From assembly GCA_946479615.1 (NCBI GenBank), contig CAMLGR010000153.1, positions 1-10,890 on the forward strand: a stretch of DNA of 10,890 nt. The letters run 5' to 3'. Shown here in pieces: positions 6,187 through 10,890 of this stretch (positions are counted from its first letter, which is position 1; every line of letters starts with the position of its first letter). The notes beneath the pieces are model-generated. The model made no database searches, was not told the DNA's origin, and worked only from the letters and a program-made list of their open reading frames with translations. A program made the position numbers and the translations under genes. The DNA is from an uncultured Bacteroidota bacterium (GTDB lineage: Bacteria > Bacteroidota > Bacteroidia > Chitinophagales > Chitinophagaceae).

Positions 6187-7929
6187 ATGAAACCCATGCA
6201 GCAAAAAATAGTAACCTCTAAATTCGGCTGGCTGGTACTGCTGGTGATCCTGCTGGGTGTAAATTTCCTGGCTGCTGTATTTCATTCACGCCTGGATCTT
6301 ACCAAAGAAAAACGGTATACGCTCAGCCACGCGACGAAAGAACTGGTTGCGAATATCGATGATGATGTGCAGATCGATGTATTCCTCAAAGGAGAATTTC
6401 CTTCGGGGTTCAGGAAACTCGCCAACAGCACCGAAGAATTTTTACAGCTGTTAAAAGACAGGAACAGTTCCCGCATTCATTATACATTTATTTCACCCCA
6501 GGACCCGATGCCGGGTACCAGTGTGATGTATGGCGATTCGTTGATGGGTATGGGTGCGGTGCCTATCAACCTGACCGTACAGAAAAAAGCAGGTGAAAGC
6601 AGCAATATCATCTTTCCTGTTGCAGTCATTCATTACAAAGGCAAACAATCGCTGGTCAATCTTTATCCCGGTGCGAATGGTAAAATATCACAGGAAGAAA
6701 CCAATAGTGCAGAAGCCCTGATGGAATACCAGTTTGCCAAATCACTCGATAAATTAACGAAGGATAAAAAGCCGGGTATTGCTTATGCAGTAGGAAATGG
6801 TGAACCAACAGATGCACGTGCCTACGACCTCGTTCAGACACTACACCAGGATTATGAGTTCGGTATGTTCAACCTGCGGGCACAACCCCGTGTTCCTGAA
6901 AATGTGGATGTATTGCTGATCGTAAAACCAACCGAGCAATTCACGGAAGAAGAAAAATTGAAACTCGATCAGTTTGTTATGGGTGGAGGTAAGCTATTTT
7001 GTTTTATCGATAACCTGATTGCAGAACAGGATAGTCTTTCCTATAAACCGCAGACGATCGCTTACGACAGAAACCTTAACCTCACCGATCTGTTCTTCCG
7101 GTATGGCTTACGGATCAACACCGACCTGGTGATGGACCTGCAATGCGATATGATACCGTTGGTGGTTGGCGGTACGATGGACAATCCACAGTTTGAATTT
7201 TTACACTGGAACTATTTTCCCTTATTTTCTCCTGCCAGCAACCAGGTATTGAATAAAAACCTGGGCTATGTGGCCAGCCGCTTTGTCAATTCCATCGATA
7301 CCATACAAGTGGCGGGTGTAAAGAAAAGTATACTGCTGGCTTCTTCTCCCAATTCACGGATCATCAGTACGCCGGCATTGATCAGTTTGAATGAAAATAA
7401 GAACACGCCCGAAGATGCCCAGTTCAAACAGCATGATATACCGGTAGCCGTATTGTTGCAGGGAAGTTTCACTTCTTTATATAAAAACAGGGCTTCGCAG
7501 GCACAAAGAGATACGTTAAGCGCGTATGGAATGACATTTAACAGCCAGTCTGTTCCTGATAATAAGATCATCGTGGTGGCAGATGGCGATATGGCATTGA
7601 ATGATGTGATCCCGCAAACCGGTCCGCTGCCGATGGGCTGGAATAAATTTACCTATCGTGAATACCAGGAGCAAACGGATTATGGTAAATTCTTTCTTCC
7701 TGTGGCCAATCGTGAATTCATGCTGAATTGCATGGAATACCTGGTCAATAGTTCTACGATCATGGAGACAAGAAACAAAGACATCGTGCTCCGTCTGCTC
7801 GATTCGCATAAGATCGCCGAACAAAAAACGACCTGGCAATTCATCAACATCGGCCTCCCGATCCTTCTCGTGATCCTGGCAGGACTTATTTACCAGCAAA
7901 TCCGCCGCCGGAAATATAGCTCGGTTTAG
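6187..7929 (+). CDS. gldG: Gliding-motility ABC transporter auxiliary protein GldG
   Basis: GldG is the large partner of GldF, thought to act outside the cytoplasmic membrane as the auxiliary part of the transporter. The 580-residue protein has an N-terminal membrane anchor at about 14-33, followed by the family hallmark RLDLTKEKRYTLS (35-47). A long hydrophilic region comes next, and a second membrane helix lies at about 553-570 before a short basic tail (RRRKY). This two-anchor layout with a big domain between is the normal GldG/IFT52-like transporter pattern. The ATG is one base after the gldF stop, indicating tight or coupled translation. A palindromic repeat begins soon after its stop codon and could serve as the end of the operon. 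Confidence 0.93.
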   Translation: MKPMQQKIVTSKFGWLVLLVILLGVNFLAAVFHSRLDLTKEKRYTLSHATKELVANIDDDVQIDVFLKGEFPSGFRKLANSTEEFLQLLKDRNSSRIHYTFISPQDPMPGTSVMYGDSLMGMGAVPINLTVQKKAGESSNIIFPVAVIHYKGKQSLVNLYPGANGKISQEETNSAEALMEYQFAKSLDKLTKDKKPGIAYAVGNGEPTDARAYDLVQTLHQDYEFGMFNLRAQPRVPENVDVLLIVKPTEQFTEEEKLKLDQFVMGGGKLFCFIDNLIAEQDSLSYKPQTIAYDRNLNLTDLFFRYGLRINTDLVMDLQCDMIPLVVGGTMDNPQFEFLHWNYFPLFSPASNQVLNKNLGYVASRFVNSIDTIQVAGVKKSILLASSPNSRIISTPALISLNENKNTPEDAQFKQHDIPVAVLLQGSFTSLYKNRASQAQRDTLSAYGMTFNSQSVPDNKIIVVADGDMALNDVIPQTGPLPMGWNKFTYREYQEQTDYGKFFLPVANREFMLNCMEYLVNSSTIMETRNKDIVLRLLDSHKIAEQKTTWQFINIGLPILLVILAGLIYQQIRRRKYSSV

Positions 7930-7942
7930 CCTCTCCTCGGTT

Positions 7943-8036
7943 CTCATAACCTCTGCGGTCCTATGTGGAACTTTATTCCATAACGGGGTTTATCTATTTA
8001 AAAAATTATTCCACAGAAGACCGCAGACGTTATGAG
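7943..8036. repeat. Palindromic repeat between gldG and terC
   Basis: Arms 7943-7970 and 8009-8036 are complementary at 25 of 28 positions around a 38-nt A/T-rich loop. The left arm contains CTCTGCGGTCCTATGTG (7951-7967), which differs at one position from a 17-base module in the rnc-mce palindrome (2510-2526). The right arm holds a reverse-strand copy differing at two positions. The element begins 14 bp after the gldG stop and ends 27 bp before the terC -7 box, so it could end the gldFG transcript. It seems to belong to a dispersed repeat family. Confidence 0.75.
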
Positions 8037-8063
8037 GGTCACAGAGACTGCCGCACGAATACC

Positions 8064-8071
8064 TATCTTTG
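8064..8071 (+). promoter_or_regulatory. -7 promoter box of terC (TATCTTTG)
   Basis: TATCTTTG matches TAnnTTTG exactly and stands 24 bp before the preferred ATG. The predicted leader is about 20 nt, too short for a yybP-ykoY manganese riboswitch of the kind found before E. coli alx. The box overlaps an upstream TTG (8069) in the terC frame, which argues against that codon as the start. Confidence 0.55.
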
Positions 8072-8095
8072 CTTTTCAACTTTTATCACTCCCTG

Positions 8096-9064
8096 ATGAC
8101 GACAGACCAGATCGCTTACGTAGTATTCGGAGCAGTTTTAGTATTGGCGCTGATTTTCGATTTGGGCCTGCTGAGCAGAAAGGGCCATCGGGTAACGATC
8201 AGGCAGGCTTTATACCAGACCTTTTTCTGGGTAGGACTTGCTCTCGCTTTTCTCGTTTTTCTCTGGCTCGAAAGCGGGCAAACGATCGCTCTTGAATACC
8301 TCAGCGGCTACCTGATGGAATGGAGCCTTAGTATTGACAACATATTTGTTTTTATCCTGATATTCTCTGCCTTCAATGTAAAAGAAAAAAACTTCGGACG
8401 TGTATTGCTGATAGGGATCCTGATGGCGATCGTATTCCGTGTCATATTCATTACAGTAGGGGTGGCGCTGGTAGACAGGTTTGAATGGATCCTGTATATT
8501 TTCGGCGGCTTCCTGGTCTATACCGGTATCAAAATGTTTATAGCCGGCGATGATGATGAATTTGATCCGAAAAAGTCAGGGGTCTACCGCTTTCTCAAAC
8601 GTATTATCCCACTCGTGCCACATGACGGCGATGGAAAATTAGCCGTGCGTGAAAACGGTAAAAAATATTATACCATTCTTTTTGTAGTAGTGATCATGCT
8701 GGCCGCGATCGATATTGTATTCGCACTTGATTCTATTCCGGCCGTAATGGGTATATCAAGAGATAAGCTCGTTATCTATACCTCCAACATATTTGCCGTA
8801 TTAGGGTTGCGCTCGCTTTTTTTCCTCTTGCGCGGCGCAGTGAATAAATTTGATTACCTGCAGCAGGGTATTGCTATTGTACTCGTGTTTATCGGGTTGA
8901 AAATGCTGGCCGAACACTGGGTCAATCAATGGATCAATAAAAATGTGCAGGTATTTATTTCCCTGGGTGTGATCATGGTTTGTATTTCAGGGTCTATTTT
9001 TTATTCTATGTTTATGGACAGGAAGAACAGTGGCGTCGATCCCGATAAAAAAGATATTTATTAA
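8096..9064 (+). CDS. TerC/Alx family integral membrane protein
   Basis: TerC-family proteins are multi-pass inner-membrane proteins; characterised members such as E. coli Alx and Bacillus MeeF/MeeY export manganese, and others are linked to tellurite resistance. The 322-residue product has the two family motifs with buried acidic residues: WSLSIDNIFVF around Asp81, and AAIDIVFALDSIPAV with Asp206 and Asp212. About eight or nine hydrophobic segments are spread along the chain, with a hydrophilic loop at about 151-190. The ATG is chosen over a TTG at 8069 because the promoter box overlaps the TTG and the extra residues are not family-like. Nothing nearby suggests a tellurite operon, so manganese homeostasis is the more likely role, but this is inference. 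Confidence 0.9.
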   Translation: MTTDQIAYVVFGAVLVLALIFDLGLLSRKGHRVTIRQALYQTFFWVGLALAFLVFLWLESGQTIALEYLSGYLMEWSLSIDNIFVFILIFSAFNVKEKNFGRVLLIGILMAIVFRVIFITVGVALVDRFEWILYIFGGFLVYTGIKMFIAGDDDEFDPKKSGVYRFLKRIIPLVPHDGDGKLAVRENGKKYYTILFVVVIMLAAIDIVFALDSIPAVMGISRDKLVIYTSNIFAVLGLRSLFFLLRGAVNKFDYLQQGIAIVLVFIGLKMLAEHWVNQWINKNVQVFISLGVIMVCISGSIFYSMFMDRKNSGVDPDKKDIY

Positions 9065-9102
9065 AAATGACCATTGCAGGAACTATTTTCTAATACTCAA
9101 TA

Positions 9103-10890
9103 GTGAAATACCAGTTAGATCATATCGCAAAAATCATTGGGTCGGGCTCACCAGTGGCATCGGTACCTATCGGGCAACTACTGCTTGACAGCCGTAAAGT
9201 CTATTCTCCTGCGGGTGCTTTATTTTTTGCCTTGAAAGGAGTACGGAGAGATGGTCATGGTTTTATACCCGAATTATATAAAAAAGGAGTACGCAATTTT
9301 GTGGTCAGCGAACCGGTACTGGCCGACCTGTATCCCGAAGCTAATTTCATTGTAGTAAAAGATACATTGGCAGCCTTACAACAACTGGCAGCTGCACACC
9401 GTGATCAATTCCATATTCCTGTGATCGGCATCACGGGCAGTAATGGCAAAACCATTGTCAAGGAATGGTTGTACCAGTTATTGCAACAGGATTATACGAT
9501 TGTAAGAAGCCCGAAAAGTTATAATTCCCAGATCGGTGTTCCCTTGAGTGTGTGGCAAATGAATGAACAGCATACGCTCGCCATCTTTGAGGCTGGTATT
9601 TCTACAGTTGATGAAATGAAAAAGCTGGAACCGGTTATCCGTCCTGGTATCGGTGTACTGACCAATATCGGCGATGCGCACAACGAAGGTTTTGCGGATA
9701 AAGAAGAAAAATTCCTTGAGAAGATATTGCTCTTCCAGGATGCAAAATATATTGTTTGTCATTCGAAATATGCTAAAGATGGAAAACTTGCTTCCCGGGT
9801 AAAAGGAGAATTATTTACCTGGGGACCGGATGAGGGGGATAATGTACAGGTCGTTACTGTTACCCGTTATGAAGAATTCACCACCATCTCATTAAAAATA
9901 AAAACCGATACGGTTACTTTTTCAATCCCGTTTACGGATGAAGCATCGGTTGAAAATGCCATTCTTTGTTTTTCGGTGTGTTACCTGCTCGGTATCGATG
10001 CGGGTGATATTGCCGGAAGATTGAAAGATCTGTATCCTGTGGAAATGCGCCTGCAATTAAAAAAAGCGATCAATAATTCTTATCTCATCAATGATAGTTA
10101 TAGCGCCGATCTCAGCTCACTCGGCATTGCCCTGAATTTCTTATCACAACAGGGCATGAATACTAAACGCACCGCTATCTTTTCTGACCTGGTGCAAACG
10201 GGCATGCCTGACGAAGTATTGTACGATCATATTTACCAGGAATTAAAAAAGCATAATGTTACCCGCCTGATCGGTATTGGTGAGCGGATCATGCGGCAAA
10301 TGAGTTTAGTACCGGCTGATGATTCGCTGACCATTGAATTATACCCGGGTACGGCAGAATTTATAGCGCAGTTTCGTGCTTCGAAATTCAGGGACGAGAC
10401 CATTCTGATCAAAGGCGCCCGTGTATTTGCATTTGAAGAAATTGTGCGCCTGCTGGAACAGAAAGTGCACCAGACAGTATTGGAGATCAACCTGAATATG
10501 ATTGCGCATAACCTGAAGGAGTACCAGCGCATTTTAAATCCTTCCACGCGTGTCATGGCGATGGTCAAGGCATTTGCCTATGGAAGTGGCGGTGCTGAAA
10601 TAGCAGGGGTGCTGCAATATCATAAAGTAGATTATCTCGGTGTAGCTTATGCCGATGAAGGTGTGGAACTGAGAAAAGCCGGGATCACGATCCCGGTCAT
10701 GGTGATGAATGCGGAAGAATCCACGTTTGAAGCTATTACCGAATACAATCTCGAACCGGATATTTATTCTTTTGAAATGCTTCGTGCGTTTGATCTTTAT
10801 TTGAAAAAAGAAGGGATCCGGCAATACCCGATTCATATCGAGATCGAGACCGGCATGAATCGTCTCGGATTTGCCATTACGGAATTGGAT
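9103..10890 (+). CDS. Bifunctional MurF ligase / alanine racemase (3' end outside window)
   Basis: This fusion makes D-alanine and adds D-Ala-D-Ala to the UDP-MurNAc-tripeptide, the last cytoplasmic steps of the peptidoglycan precursor. The 596 residues present run in frame to the window edge. The MurF part covers about 1-450, with the ATP-binding loop GITGSNGKT (109-117), SYNSQIGVPLS (139-149), TNIGDAHNEGF (187-197) and NDSYSADLSSL (330-340). The racemase domain begins near 457 (TVLEINLNMIAHNL), with the PLP lysine at 489 in MVKAFAYGSG. The rest of the racemase, including its catalytic tyrosine region, is cut off. The start is GTG; an in-frame stop at 9091 leaves no other good codon upstream. 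It is 38 bp after terC. This fusion is known across Bacteroidota, so it is a lineage marker, not an assembly error. Confidence 0.95.
   Translation, partial: MKYQLDHIAKIIGSGSPVASVPIGQLLLDSRKVYSPAGALFFALKGVRRDGHGFIPELYKKGVRNFVVSEPVLADLYPEANFIVVKDTLAALQQLAAAHRDQFHIPVIGITGSNGKTIVKEWLYQLLQQDYTIVRSPKSYNSQIGVPLSVWQMNEQHTLAIFEAGISTVDEMKKLEPVIRPGIGVLTNIGDAHNEGFADKEEKFLEKILLFQDAKYIVCHSKYAKDGKLASRVKGELFTWGPDEGDNVQVVTVTRYEEFTTISLKIKTDTVTFSIPFTDEASVENAILCFSVCYLLGIDAGDIAGRLKDLYPVEMRLQLKKAINNSYLINDSYSADLSSLGIALNFLSQQGMNTKRTAIFSDLVQTGMPDEVLYDHIYQELKKHNVTRLIGIGERIMRQMSLVPADDSLTIELYPGTAEFIAQFRASKFRDETILIKGARVFAFEEIVRLLEQKVHQTVLEINLNMIAHNLKEYQRILNPSTRVMAMVKAFAYGSGGAEIAGVLQYHKVDYLGVAYADEGVELRKAGITIPVMVMNAEESTFEAITEYNLEPDIYSFEMLRAFDLYLKKEGIRQYPIHIEIETGMNRLGFAITELD

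Noticed and set aside
8069..8095. Longer terC starting at a TTG
   Set aside because: The TTG is the end of the TATCTTTG promoter box, so it is unlikely to be in the transcript.
8072..8095. Manganese riboswitch before the TerC-family gene
   Set aside because: Considered because alx in E. coli has a yybP-ykoY element, but the space between the promoter box and the ATG is only 24 bp, far too short.
8032..8295. Open frame of 87 codons overlapping the start of terC on +
   Set aside because: It starts in the palindrome arm and runs out of frame through terC. Its product is Arg/Ser/Phe rich with no family features.
1..10890. A hidden defence, mobile or biosynthetic system
   Set aside because: Every substantial gene belongs to a well-known housekeeping or Bacteroidota core family. 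No integrase, transposase, CRISPR repeats or unknown gene cassette was seen. The only unexplained structure is in the intergenic repeats.

Overview
The window reads as ordinary chromosomal housekeeping sequence from a Bacteroidota bacterium, most likely the Chitinophagaceae or a near relative. Five things point there: the acpP-fabF-rnc order, a gldF-gldG pair, a MurF-Alr fusion protein, promoter -7 boxes of the TAnnTTTG type, and no Shine-Dalgarno sequences before the start codons. No phage, transposase, CRISPR, toxin-antitoxin or defence genes were seen, and no RNA genes.

Layout, left to right. The 3' end of acpP (acyl carrier protein) is followed by an intrinsic terminator, fabF (beta-ketoacyl-ACP synthase II) and rnc (RNase III), all on +. 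A compound palindrome of about 200 bp separates rnc from the convergent gene mce (methylmalonyl-CoA epimerase, -). A divergent promoter region then leads into an iron-sulfur cluster operon, iscS-iscU-iscA (+), closed by a clear terminator. Next come gldF and gldG (+), the membrane parts of the Gld ABC transporter. A second palindromic repeat precedes a TerC/Alx-type membrane protein (+). The window ends inside a murF-alr fusion gene (+) that runs off the right edge.

Functional themes are fatty-acid elongation (AcpP carries the chain, FabF extends it), Fe-S assembly (IscS supplies sulfur, IscU is the scaffold, IscA the A-type carrier), a gliding or secretion-associated ABC transporter, metal homeostasis (TerC) and peptidoglycan precursor synthesis (MurF-Alr). 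There is no sign that these neighbours form one system.

The less ordinary content is between the genes. Four spacers, each starting within about 20 bp of a stop codon (fabF, rnc, iscS, gldG), carry dyad-symmetric elements. Two of these share a CTCTGCGGTCC-type module, and the one between iscS and iscU offers three mutually exclusive pairings. Several promoter-like boxes lie only 5-8 bp before the start codon, suggesting very short or leaderless mRNAs. I found no convincing new biological system.
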